Assembly (NCBI GenBank): GCA_030762935.1
Contig: CM060888.1
Span: forward strand, 119,795,468 to 119,859,467
Source of the DNA: Hymenopus coronatus
Taxonomy: Eukaryota > Arthropoda > Insecta > Mantodea > Hymenopodidae
DNA length: 64,000 nucleotides
Direction: 5' to 3'
Shown here piece after piece: positions 34,701 through 48,300 of the stretch. How positions within the stretch are numbered: the first letter of the stretch is position 1; each line of letters starts with the position of its first letter. The notes beneath the pieces were generated by a model. The model made no database searches. It saw only the letters and a list, made by a program, of their open reading frames with translations, and was not told where the DNA came from. The translations under genes were made by a program, and so were the position numbers.

Positions 34701-37700
34701 TGCTTTAATGTCAGCAACTCATGATGCACTTTGTTACCCCCTTCTCTTAAAAGACAGCACATTTTTTGTAGATCATGTTTAGGGACACTCAAATTTCTTG
34801 AATAAAATGTTGCTAAATTCTTGAGTAATAAGAGAGAAAATTCTTGAGTGAGAAGGTAAAATTCTTGAGTTAGAAAGGAAAATTCTTGGATATGGTAATT
34901 CTTGGATATTAACTTACTCACCTACAAAAATAGAAATAAATGCATAATTAATAAATGCATAATTAATTTATACAATCTAAAATATAAAAACGCTAATAGC
35001 AAGCATAATTTACACACACTCTTATGGTTTACTTTCATAATTATAAGCTGATAGCATCTCCAAGTTTGTGATTGTGAGATTTGTTCTGAGGTCCGTCAAC
35101 ACACACGAAAAGTTGGAAAAAAACCTTTCACAGTTCACGTTTGAGACAGGAACCCACAGCGCCCTTAAGGCACCATCAACAAAAAGTTGATGATCATCAC
35201 GCATTGCATGAAGAGCATCTTCTACTGATATATTTACATTGCTCTTCAGAATATCCTGAAGATCCCTGTAAGCATGCAGTCCTTCATCGATGGGAATACC
35301 CTTCATTGATGGTACTTTGTGGAAAAGGGTTTTCAGCTCGTCTCCTGCAGCAGGCTGTGACAGCACATTCTGCCTGTAGAAGAGTACAGCCACAGGCTCC
35401 AAAAATGCACGGGCAGGGTCCCCCAACATAAGATTGTCCAGCTTGGTGTGCATATGGCCTGCTGCAATTTTTATGTCCTGCATCGAACTTCCCCTGAGAT
35501 TTCCTTTCAGGGCATCAAGCTCCTCCTGAACTCTGTCACTGAAAGTTCCGGCAGCAACTATTTGTAAGCGCTTCTTCAAATTCTGAAGTTTGGGATACAC
35601 TTCTGCAGCCATCGGTTTGGAATTTGTTTCCAGGCTGAGCAACAATTGCTTCATCACTGAAGCTAAAGATTTCACAAACAGAGCTTGCACATAAAGCATC
35701 TGTAGCTCAGAATCAGTAATATTCTGCAGGTGTGAAGATGCTGCAGTAAATGACTCTCTGCCACCAATGGAGCGAAAAAAATCAAAAAGAACGGTCCAGT
35801 TATCTGCCATCCACTCAACTGCTTCCACCCAGGAATTCCATCTTGTGGCCACTGGAATTGGAAACATTCCTGCTGCAGATCCTTTCTCCTGCATGAATTG
35901 CCGAAATGCATGTCTTTTTTTCCGGGCATGCAGAAAAGTCTGCTTGACTGAAATGACTAGTTTATTTAGCGATGACAAGTAGTCCTTCATCACCACACCA
36001 ATCAGATTTATTTTGTGTGCCCAGCACTGAATATGTAGGGACTCATCTGGCAGGAGAAGTGATAACCCAGCATAACAGGAGGTCATATAACTGGCTGAGT
36101 CACTTACTAATGCCACTACTTGGTCAAAGTTTACCCCTGTGTTCCATAATGCCTCGGTAATTGTTCGAGCACATTCACTAGCTCCAGTGAAGTGACAGCA
36201 GCCACATATTGCTCCTGCGATCTGGAGGGCTCCACTGTAGACAGCAGAACAACGAAAATTGCCCTGCCCATCTTGTCTGTTGTTTCGTCAGCCATAACAG
36301 CAACCTTCTTGTTCTGTAGGGCTGCAACAACTTTTTCCTTCCTGGAGTTTGCCAAGAGAGGTAAATATTCTCTACGGAGAACATTGCTTCCTGGAAGGTC
36401 TCCACCGCCAATAACGTTCTTCTTCACCCATTCCTTGAAGGCTGGGTGATCTGCCTTCTCCAATGGAATATTGGTTGAAATCATCATTTCAACCGTGGAA
36501 GTGACAAAATCCAGTTTGGCAGCCTGGTAAAAGTAGAAAAGAAAACATATAAGCATAGACCAGAACTTTTGCAAAATGTCTTTTTAAATGTGTTAAATCT
36601 TGAAAGCGAATCTCTAAGATTGATTCTTTGAGATTAAAATGCTGCAGTTTATGTTCCTTTTTATAACATGTCTTTTGTTGCCTTATTTTTCATTTTTATA
36701 GCCCCCTTTAACTTCTTTGGTGATATCGGAGGCTTTAACTTTCAACGGCAACAGGCCTAACAGAACTAAAAATTATGTCCTACCCGCGTATTTTGTATGC
36801 TACACTTCATATCTGTGAGAGCGTGCTCGCATGTCCCTCAACGTGCGTCATACAACCGGCTAAATCACCGCGAACCTAAAGCAGTGTTGTGTTATACACC
36901 CGATGTCAAGTTATAAACCAAAATAAATTTAAAATATGATATAAAATCATGTAAAACATATAACTGAGCAAAATAAGTATATGCGATTAAGCGAAGAGTG
37001 CAACTACACACGATATTTTACTATTAGCCAAATAATGTTCTGATTTCTAAAAACATGTGCTTTAAAAGGAAGTAAACTGGCATTTAATTTTAAATAGGTA
37101 ATACACCTTTACCTCTTTACACACAAGTTTCAAACTCTAAGTAACAAAATAAAAATTGTCACAGAATTGAAGTAGATAAATGCAGAAAATGTGGAAATTA
37201 CATACCTTTGCTCCTTTTGAACATTCAGCCGCCTCGAACATTGTTCTTTGTCGCTTGCGCATTTTCGTTGCATCCACGTGTTTCTGGCTAGCAATATGTT
37301 TTTTTACAGCATCCGAAGTTTCATATGGAATTCTTTTATTGCAAAAGCTGCAAAGCATTATTTCTCCCGACCTCTTCATTCCGTCCTGCGAGAATTGCTT
37401 TACCCGCTCATCTAAGCTCACTTTCGGTGGCATGCTGTACGATATTTCAGAACTACGCTACTGCTAGTTAAAACGAACTGAACGCATGGGTGAACAGGAA
37501 CTAGTGGGATACGCGTAGAAGAAGTTACTTAGGGTAGTAACAGAATGCGTGCGCAGCGCATACCGGATATGAGCGCTCCTATCTCGCTGGTTCAATGGCT
37601 TCGCTGGTCCGCCGATACTGCAGACTGCTGTTGTTATCGATCGAACGCTGACAAGATAGCCAATACCGTGCTAACAGACTCCCACGGCACTTAACAAAGC

Positions 37701-40700
37701 TTAAGCTGGAAGCAAAAAACGTTAACCGAAATTTGATAAGAATGTGTGATCTTTTTGCTATATGCGATAAATTTCGCAAGTGAACCTAAAAATTCGTATA
37801 TAGAGCGGGAATTTCAAAATTTCGCGAGTAGATGGTGTGTCAAAAAGTATTTAAATTAATCAAATATGTCTTCGTATACATTTATTCCCTAATTTTAAGC
37901 ATTTTAAAAATTTTCGCAAGTTTCGCGAGTCGCAAAATTTGAGTGTCCCTAATCATGTTTCATATTTGCTATGTTTAAACGAGTTTTGATAACATTTTTA
38001 CATTTTTAATTCCATTTCCCATTGTTTGGGAACACTGGTTTCAGGCACTTCTACTCTATCTTTAATTCCATGGTTGACTGATGCTACAACAGTTGGTTGT
38101 GTCAAGTTCAGTGATGTGGTGCCCTCTACCCTTCTTGTCGGTAGGGTGATGTGATATGATGAGAACTTCAAAATTCATGAGAGTATGTTGTTTCTTGGTA
38201 ATGAATAAAGACGAGAGGTTTGTATTACACATTGACTCAACAGTGAGCATAGGTGGGCAGACAGACAAACAACTAAGGGCACTGTACCCAACTGGGAATT
38301 CACACGCTATGCATTTGACTCTTTGCCATCAGGTTTTAGAGCTAGATCGTAATGGAGTGTTGCATTTCTTCTTTTCAGATTGTATGCTTTGTTTGGTTAG
38401 TTTACGTCGGAAGTCGACACAGACACTGGGCTTACAGCTGTATAATGTCTACATATACACAACCTGGTGAAAGAGCACAAACCTCTCATCTTTAGTAATG
38501 AAGATGCTTTTTCAAATTTGCAGTTCCAAAGGTTTCTTTGCTATTTTATCAACTCTATTTCTTCCTTTATACCATGATTTTCAAACATAAAGTGATATAC
38601 TACTGCACACTTTTACTTATGTTATGTTACATTTCATCAGGTTGCCAAATTGACTTATAGATACAAAAGAAGTAAAAGATTACATGAAATTACTGCTCTA
38701 GAACAACTGCAAGATACCACACCAAAAACTCAGCAGTTAAGGATTTATAAAATGAATTGCCAAGAGTAATATCAGTAAGACAAAGAGAAATTTTGAAGGT
38801 AGGATGAAAGAACCCTTCAGTGTTAGATACAAGAACATAGTCTGAGTAGCATATCACTTTTGGTCAGAGAATCATAGTATAAAGGAAGAAATAGATATGA
38901 TAAAAATTGGAACTGCAAATTTGGGAAAGCATCTTCATGACCAAGAAACAAGATGCTCATAATCTTTGTATTCCTGCCATGGATGACGTCATCCTATTGG
39001 CAAGAACGGTAGAGGGCAGCACAACATCAAGCTGAACACAACCATATAATGGAGCGTCAGTCAACCACAGAACCGAACAGAGTGTAGATTGTCCTGAAAC
39101 TGGTCTTTCCAAACAAAGGGGAAGTGACTCAATTTTATTAAAACTTAATACTATGGCACTTCACTGTCTAAAATACTACTTATTATTTCATATATTCCTA
39201 TGTTTAAGTTTATTATAAGCAACATCAGGTAGCATATCCTTAGTCACAGTAACAACAGCTTTAGTTATTCTGGAAGTATTAGTTGGAAACCATCAACAAT
39301 TGGCTTCGAAACCGGTCTGGAAAAATTATACGTAAGTGATATTTAAGTGTTACAAACCCAATTCAAAAATATTCTATGCCATGACTCATTCATAGTGAGG
39401 GCGTTATTTTATTTTTACCACACCTTTAACTGTGTGGTCAAATTGGCAGGCTTTTGCCTATAGGTAAATATTAACTGCATGTACTGTGATTAATAGGTTT
39501 CTGTTTTTCTTTGGGTTTTATTCATTACATCACACACACACATTCATACTTCCAAGTTCTGGGAATCTTGGCTAGAGAAAAATCTCCACCCCTCCAGCCA
39601 GAAAGTGAACACAGGTCCCCTTACACACCTCCAGGCAGGTGCTCTTGAGCTACGAGACCAGCTGAGGGTATTATAATATTTCTGAGGTTTTCCACTGTAT
39701 ATTAATTCCAGACAGAGTGCAAAAATATTCCTCCCCAACCTCAGCTACAGCTGCTTTGAAGCAATGAAAGAAGTTTACTTTTATTTTGTCATTTGTCACT
39801 AGTTTTCCTCAACTGAATAGCCATTGCTTCCAGAACAAATGTGAAACAGTGTACCACAACAAAATATCTGGCTTGTGAGTGTAACAAACATTGAGGTCTT
39901 TATCTATTAACCACTTCCGAAATTTAGTGGCAGAAAATATCCCTTTTGGCTTAGAAAAGGTTAGTTTGCATTTATGACTTCAATACATATATTCAACTGA
40001 GAGTTATGATCCAGCATGGATATTGCATTAATTGTAGAAATAATTAAATGAAGCATGTTGATATAAATTAAAATAAATATTTGATATTGTGATGAATTTA
40101 TGAAAATAAAAACTTTGAAACCATAACTTTGCATAATTCAGTAATTCATATATATAACAAAATATTATAACAGCAGGAAATTCTGCTTCAAAGTTAATTC
40201 ATCACATTACCTTTGGAGTTTGAAGAATTACACCAAAAGCTGAAAAAGTGTCATAGAGAAGTTTCTCATCAACCTCTGGATCCAGATTTCCAATGAAGAT
40301 ATTTGCACCAACATCTAAATTCTTTTGGTGTGCTGATGCCTGCAAGAAACAAAAGATAGCAGACCGTTACTTTTACTATAAATACAGTTTAGTTTTAATT
40401 TAAAGCTCAAGTTTATTACTAACTATATTTTTTTATAATTGTTCACTTTGCCAGCAAAGAAAATCTGGAGTATGGTAGTCTTATACTTTATTATCTCCAA
40501 ATTTATAGAAAAAACTTGTTCTAATATGTTGGGATACTGATTTGATAACAAATTACTCAGCCTCAAACTGTAGTTTAGATGATATAAACAAGAAAGTGTA
40601 AAGCAAACTTTTGGAGCAGATGAACTACCATTAATTATAGAAGCAATGAATAGCACCCAATATAAAGCTTACGCCATTCCATTCAATTAAATGCACTTTA

Positions 40701-42343
40701 TTATCACATACTTACTACTAATTAAAGCTCTGACACACTTTACATAACTTTTCAAAAACCTCAATATATCCAGCATCTTAAACTCAAGCAATGCAAATAA
40801 AGTGAAATACATCCATGTCAAAGACAACTGTATATGATATAACCTTCACAATTAAAATGAGAAATAATTTAAATGTATACCAGCTGGGAACTGTGAAGTC
40901 ATCAGCAATGGAGTTATAATTTTTGCATAAGAAAAATCTAAGAACTATCTTAAATAGAACTAAATGTATGAATAAATAAAAATAGATAGAGAAATTTGTT
41001 CAATCACTACAACGCAGAATTGAAGTTAGAAATTCAAGTCCTCACAATGAAAAATCATCCCTCAAGCATCATGTAAACTCTTTTTGGGACTATCAAAAAG
41101 CTCATCTTTTGGGGCTACCAAAAAGCTGATCAAATGAGGTTGTACAAACTAAACTAGGCAGAATAGGGAGTAAAGGAAAAATAATGATGAGAAGCTTGAA
41201 ATATTGGTTTAAGATCAAGAATTTAGAGGATAGCATTTTGAAACATTGTCTACTGCTACAAGAGAATGTGAGAGAAGAAATACTTGGGTTAATAGAATTA
41301 AGGAGATCATGGCAAAAATTGACATGGTAGAGTGGCATGATAGAGCAAAAAAAGAGGTTTTTGGAAAGAAGTTAAACAAGAATTAATGGAATAGATACAG
41401 GATATATTAGATTGTTTCAGCAACAAAAAGCCACTAAGGGGACTAAAGAAAATATGGGATAGAGATTTTGTAGATAAAGGTGACAGATGGATGAGGGAGG
41501 GAACAGGGATCTACATGGGCCTGAACAGGGGTAGTGAAACTGAAAGGAACAGGAGGAGGTTTCAATTGCCTGATGTGTGGAATGCAAGATAACTAGAGGC
41601 ATGCAATTTTAGAATGTGAAGAAACTAAATAAATGAGAACAAAACTTAGGCTTGAGAAGTGGGCTAATTTATCATAAGGGGGGCAAAGTTGGTGAATATG
41701 AAAGCAAGGCAGGAAGTCTTAAGAGTTTGAAGATTTCTAGCTAAAGTTAAGAGAAAATGGTTGAAGAAGAAAAATAAAAAGGGAAACCAAACCAGGAAGA
41801 AACATAAGTAAGTTGCTCTGATAGTTGAATAACCTTAAGGTTGAAACTATCTGGCTGGGCCCCTGGTTACACAGCAACTCAGGAGGACTAGCTAGTATTT
41901 AGTATTGGTGTATTTTTGTATGGACAAGTGATTGTAAAATAGTATTATAGAAATTAATTGTATTATTTAAGTGGAAGTAAATTCAATTCAATGTAAACTT
42001 CAATCACGAAATTTTTCTCTTTAATAGCAAACTATTTTACAAATAAAGGAGGTTACAATATTTCAAGTTATCATGTAAGAAATAGCTCATCTCCTAACTT
42101 TTACCTATAAATTATAAAAACTGTTGGACACTAAGAATGCTAATGTTTCTTTGTCAAACGTTAAAATTTAGCGGATGGCTAAACATTTCTGCCAGTATAT
42201 TCATAGAGCACATTTAAAAAACTTTCTTTAGGCTATTCATTTAGAGTTTCACCAATCTTCTATAAAATGCAAAAGATTGATAAACCTTATTTCAAACACA
42301 GAAAGCTTTATAAATAAGGTTCACAAATGAAATATAATAAAAT

Positions 42344-42395
<52 letters not shown>

Positions 42396-45300
42396 AAAAT
42401 AAGAAGAAAGAAAGAAACCTAACTGATCAGTTAAAAACTTTCTTTGCTTATTGTTATTGTGAACTTTTACTTCAGTGTTGTTTAAACAAACACTTTTAAT
42501 ACCAAAATCTGGCATTTACAAAATAAACTGTATAGATTGCAACAAATATTCACAGGAGAAACTGTAGGATATCCAGAAAGATTAAAAGAACATCAAAGGG
42601 CTATTAAACACAAATTGATATTGCTGACCAAATTTGGTCAACCATGAAATAACACAATTATATTATATAGATGTTTGGGGAAAATCCAAATTGTGAAAAA
42701 CAAACCGTACTGAATTTTGATTTACTGCTTCACAGTAAACTCTGGAAAGTCATATAACAAGCACAAATCACAATGAGGTCAACGTCTTCCAAAACCACCA
42801 GGAAAAATGCTGCATCAATCTGAGAAATGTTGATGAGGTGAACAAGCCTTAAAACGTGTTCAGGTTACCTTTTAGCGACATTTCTTAGTGTTACAATTCC
42901 AATTCAAAAACAAATCTATTTCTTAACTATTTGAAGACAAAAATTACCCTTTTAAAGTAACATAGCAGAACCAATTACTATGGAACTTTTAAGTATACAT
43001 AACTGTAAATTCCAATTAAAGAATAGGCTATATGGCACTTTAATTACCTCTCTCCAAAGATAGAAAGTTAAAATCTCTTTCTTACAGTTGGCTTGTGAAA
43101 AAATATATAAGAGAAACTTATATGCACATGCTTTTAACAGTATGTTTAATTACTGATATGATTTGTGGAGTTCAGAACATGCTTTAGTCCACCCATAGAT
43201 GAAATATTTTTTGATACAGATTCCCCAATTTGGATGGCACTGAATCAATCTATGCAACCTATTACAAAATTTTTTGATATTTTAAGATTACAGTTTAATT
43301 CTGTTAAATGTAATAATTATAGATTATGGTCAGCAATTTAGTAAAAGTAATAAAATTACATTATTTATCCTATCACGATAATCCTTTTAAGTCAACCATA
43401 ATTTCTTTTCCAATTATCCTTACAAGAATTTATTATATCAATATAAGTTTCAAGTAGTATTTCTTCCTATTTTAAGTTGCTCTGGATGGCTCAGTTGCAA
43501 GCCTTCTAATCCCAAGGTCACAGGTTCAAACCCAGTACAGCCCAATGGTTTTTAAGTGTACTTAAATGTCAGTAAATTAACTGGCATGTAAAAAGAACTC
43601 CTGCAGGATAAAATTCTGGCACAGTAGCAATGCTAATATGATCCTGGCAATTAATAATATTGTTAAAAAATTAAATATTAATTTTTTGTTGCAAAACAGT
43701 TTGGCTCAGAAAGAACCTCCATGATCTAGAGGTAACATGCTAGCCTTTGGTTACTGAGGTGTGGGCTTACAACTGGCCGAGGATAATGGATATTTTGGGG
43801 TTTAAAAATCCTTAACATATCTTTCTTTGGAAGGGAAGTAAAGCCTGTGATCCTCAAGTCTGTAACAGGCCTCTGAACAAAATTAGGCAACCTTTCATGC
43901 CCAATATAGAATGGAATGCTGTGAACCACAGCAATTAAAGAGCATCCAAAAATAAAATTAGACTTCAATTTTGAGATAGGACAAAAAGGTGTATAAACAG
44001 CTGGTATTTACTACTAACACTGGCAATGCCACAATAACAGTGAAGTTAATATTTCGTAAAGTCATATTAACTGTCAAATGCAAAGTTTGAGCAGCAGTGG
44101 TATAGTTTTTGCTATGACTTTTTATGTTGCCCTCCATGGTTTAATGATTACCAGGCTAACTTCAAATACCAAGGTTGCAGGTTCAAACCTGGTGGAGTTA
44201 AAGAGCATCCATAAATAAAGCACCATTTCATTTCCATTATTACTTTTTATGAAATAGCCAGTTTTGAGTTGCATATAAATAAACCACAGATAATGCTTTT
44301 GCTAGAAGAAATAACACTCAAGTATTTGATGGAGTTAGTGGGGCATATGCTAGATTTTTTTGTTTGTTTCATTCTCTTAGCTCACAACTGTTTTTTCTTA
44401 TCTTACCCCACATGTCAATTATGACATGCTATAGTCGTCTCTTATTGGCTGCTAGATTTACAACTGCATTCCGCCATAGAAACCAACTCCTAATTAAAAT
44501 GATAATATATTCTATGCATTCACAGTATTTCAGTCTGATTACTTTTCTTTCAAGCAAGACATATCTGTAGATTTATTCTAAGATATGAGAGAGCATTACT
44601 ACATCTTCACTGACCAAGTTGAGTTTAAGCTTTATTTTATAATAAGTCATTATTCAAAAAGGGTAAAAAGTGTTTATTGTTATATGAGCAAATTATATAT
44701 AATGGCAAGAAGAGGAAAAGAAGGAAAAAGCCTGTACTCAGGAAGTGTAATTAGTTGATTGAGTGACTGATGAGTTTGTGAAAACTATTTCATGGCAACA
44801 AACATTCAAACTATTAGACATTAGGGTGCTGCTTAGTACAGAATGGTTGCAGGTTAACAACATCAATTGGACAGGAGCAAATACTCACATGCTCAAAGAG
44901 AAAACAAAACTTGAGAGTTGAATTAACCTTATGATAATAATAAAACTGACATTGTAAAATCAGATTCTAATTAAGAAGGGATTCCTCCATTATGGGATAT
45001 TCTGTAATTGTGAGTTAAATATTCATTATACATTTGTTGCATGTTCCCAACACTTAATTTGCAAGAGTCAAATATGTTTAGATTTACAATTAAGTTATAT
45101 CATCTGTATACTCCATGTGCTATATAAACCATATTTACAGCGCGCACAACCTCAGCAAATCAACAAGAAGGGAATGCTTCATGCCATAGCCACCTTGAAT
45201 AATGTTTAGTCTCAGTCTCTGTCTCTCTCTTTCTATCTCTCTCTGCCGTCTAACATGCACAATATGGAACTAACATACCATGCCAGGATAAGAACAAAAA

Positions 45301-48300
45301 AGTTAAAACTTGACCAAGTCTTTCTTGTTCCCAGGAAAGCTTCATGTTGATTGGAAATGCTCAAATTATAATATGAGGGTGATCCAGAAAGAAACTGCTG
45401 TTTGCGCGTAGTGCAGGAAGTGGTGGGGGTAGTGCCATTTTCTACACATCAGTGTGCACAGTATACTTCTACCTGTCTAAGGAAGAGCATTGTACTGTTG
45501 CGTGTTTGAGAGATATAACCTCAAAACATGAGCGCCACAACAGAAAATCCCGCCAAATGTGAGGTGCGCGGTGTTATAAGATTTCTTTTGGCAAAACATC
45601 ACTCAGCAGCTGAAATTCATTGCAATTATGTGCAGTATATGGTCCTAACATTATGAGTAAAAATGTTATCCGTCAATGGGTATGATTTTTTAAAAACGGA
45701 AGAACTAACATTCATGAAGAATACAGGAGTGGTAGGCCTACTCTTGTCAATGATGACCTGGTGGTCAATATGGATGGAAAAGTTTGTGAGAACCGTCAGT
45801 TCACGATAACGGAACTTTCCGATCATTTTCCCAAAATTTCTCGGAGTCTTTTGCACGAGATAGTGACCAAACACCTAGGCTATCGCAAGTTTTGTGCTCG
45901 TTGGGTACCAAAACTGCTGACTGACGACCAAAAAACCAAAAGAATGAGTTCTGCCATCGACTTTCTTTCTCGCCATGCTACTGAAGGAGAAGCATTTTTG
46001 AACAAAACTGTTACTGGCGATGAAACTTGGTGGCCTACGTGAATGTTGAGACAAAACGACAGTCAATGCAATGAGGACATACCGCTTCTCCAAGCAAGCC
46101 AAAGAAAGCTTGTCAAACTTTGTCTGTGAGGAAAGTCATGGCTACGGTTTTTTGGGATGCTAAGGGCATCTTACTCGTTGAATTTATGGTACGTGGCACG
46201 ACTGTCAATTCTGAAGCCTACTGTGTAATGTTGAAAAGACTATGAAGGGCAATCCAAAACAAGCATCGTGGTCTTCTGTCATCTGGTGCTGTGTTTCTGC
46301 ATGACAACGCTCGCCCGCACACAGCTCGAAGAACAAACAAACTTTTGGCCAGTTTCAAATGGGATGTTTTTGACCATCCCCCCTACAGCCTGGACTTAGC
46401 TCCCAGTGATTTTCATCTGTTCCCATGCATGAAACAGTGTCTTGCATCTCAGCGTTTCGGCAATGACGAAGAGCTTCATCACGCTGTGACGGATTGGCTA
46501 CGTTCACAGGCAGCAGAGTTTTATGCAGAGGGTATTTCAAAGACTGTTAAATGGTATGACAAGTGCTTGAATTTGTTTGGAGAATATGTAGAAAAATAGA
46601 AAAAAAGGTATTTTTCATATATAATAATAACATTTTTATATCTCAACTGGTTTAATTTTTATTTCCAAACGGAGGTTACTTTCTGGACTGCCCTCGTACA
46701 TGTATTTTAACTTTGTTATTCTTAGTTAGCAATATTGGATACTGTGAAGAACTCAAAAAAAAAAAAAAAAATAAATAAATAAATAAATCTACTCTCAATG
46801 TGGAATGTTACTGTTAAATTACAGACTCTGCTTCCATAAATATGTGCTCATCTTATTTATATCACTTAAGCTTACATGAAAGAGAACAAAAGTATGTCCC
46901 TCTTTGATAAATACTTTTGAAAGCTTCTATAAAGTTTAAGGAATTAGATTATTTAAGAATAAAAACCAAGTGATTAATGACACAAAACAATCACTTTTTA
47001 AACTTTTCAGAATATTTCTGGGAGATTTAAACAGTAAATGTAGACTGTTTTATGTTATTAATCAGGTCAGATTTTATTCTTAACTGACTTCAGCAACACT
47101 GTCTTCTCTTCCGTATTTGGAGAAATGAATAAGATGATTCCTACCTTATTCACTCGAATTGGCTTTCCATAAAGCTTTATCATATTCATTATCTTTATGG
47201 AATAGTCTGCATCTTCTTCACCCATAAACTCCACAAAACCATAGCCCTGGTGCATTTGTGTCACTCTGTCCTTTGGCATGTGTACATTTACTGAAAAGAA
47301 AAAATACTATAGTGCTTTATGATAATAACAATATTATCTTATACTCTATTTCTTATAACCGTTCTGGCAACAATTAAAATTTGGCATTCTGTAAAATGAT
47401 TTGGTATTGCATAGAATTCCAAAAATAAGTACATACAGTAAAAATTATTTGACACACTTCTTAAGTTTTTATGAGAAGAATAACTGAAAGTAGACTAAAT
47501 ACTATTAATAATATTTTGTATTTAAATGTAAACTCTGCTATTGTTATACAACATACTGACCTGCCTCACACAAAGTTTATCAGTAATTTAGCTCTGCCAT
47601 TGTTATATAGCTTCAGGCATGGCTCATGTCAAATAGACTAATATTTTCCCAACTCTACCATTGCAGAATAGCATACTAGCTTATCTCAACTGAATTAGTC
47701 CTGTTTTTCAAAGTGATGTTAAAGATGTTACACATTTGAGTAAAAATCTCCATTAGATTGGATTTCTTTATATAAATATCAGCTTCACCATTAACTCTCA
47801 CAGATTAGAAGTAGTAAAGCCAAAAATTGTTTCTTTCAATGCGTTGAAGGTTAAGACAACCTCAACAAAACAATCTAGGGACTACTGGCTATTGAAGAGA
47901 TATGGTGGTGTAGTTGTGGAGAGATGAAATAACTGTTGAAGAGGGAATCAGTAATTTTCAGTTTTATGTTAAAGACTCTTTAACTATTTCACATACTTCG
48001 TGAATTTCATTTAATAAATTGACCATGGATGACAAGACATTGCCTACAATAAGTTACACATCACAATGTTGAATTTAATACTCACCTATACATAGCATGC
48101 CAATGAAAACAGAAAGGAGCGTAGCGAAACTTATATTTTAATTCCATATGTGTCAGATCAATTGGTTTTCACTCCCAAATGACAAAGAATATACATTTAT
48201 AATGGTGTACCAAGATCACCTCCCAAATTTGTTATCCTTCAGCCTCTTAAATCTATGAGGGGTAAATCACCTCTTGACATATACTGTTTACAACTTCTTA

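Noticed and set aside
35141..36449. Plus-strand frames inside the hAT element
   Set aside because: Antisense shadows of the transposase exon.
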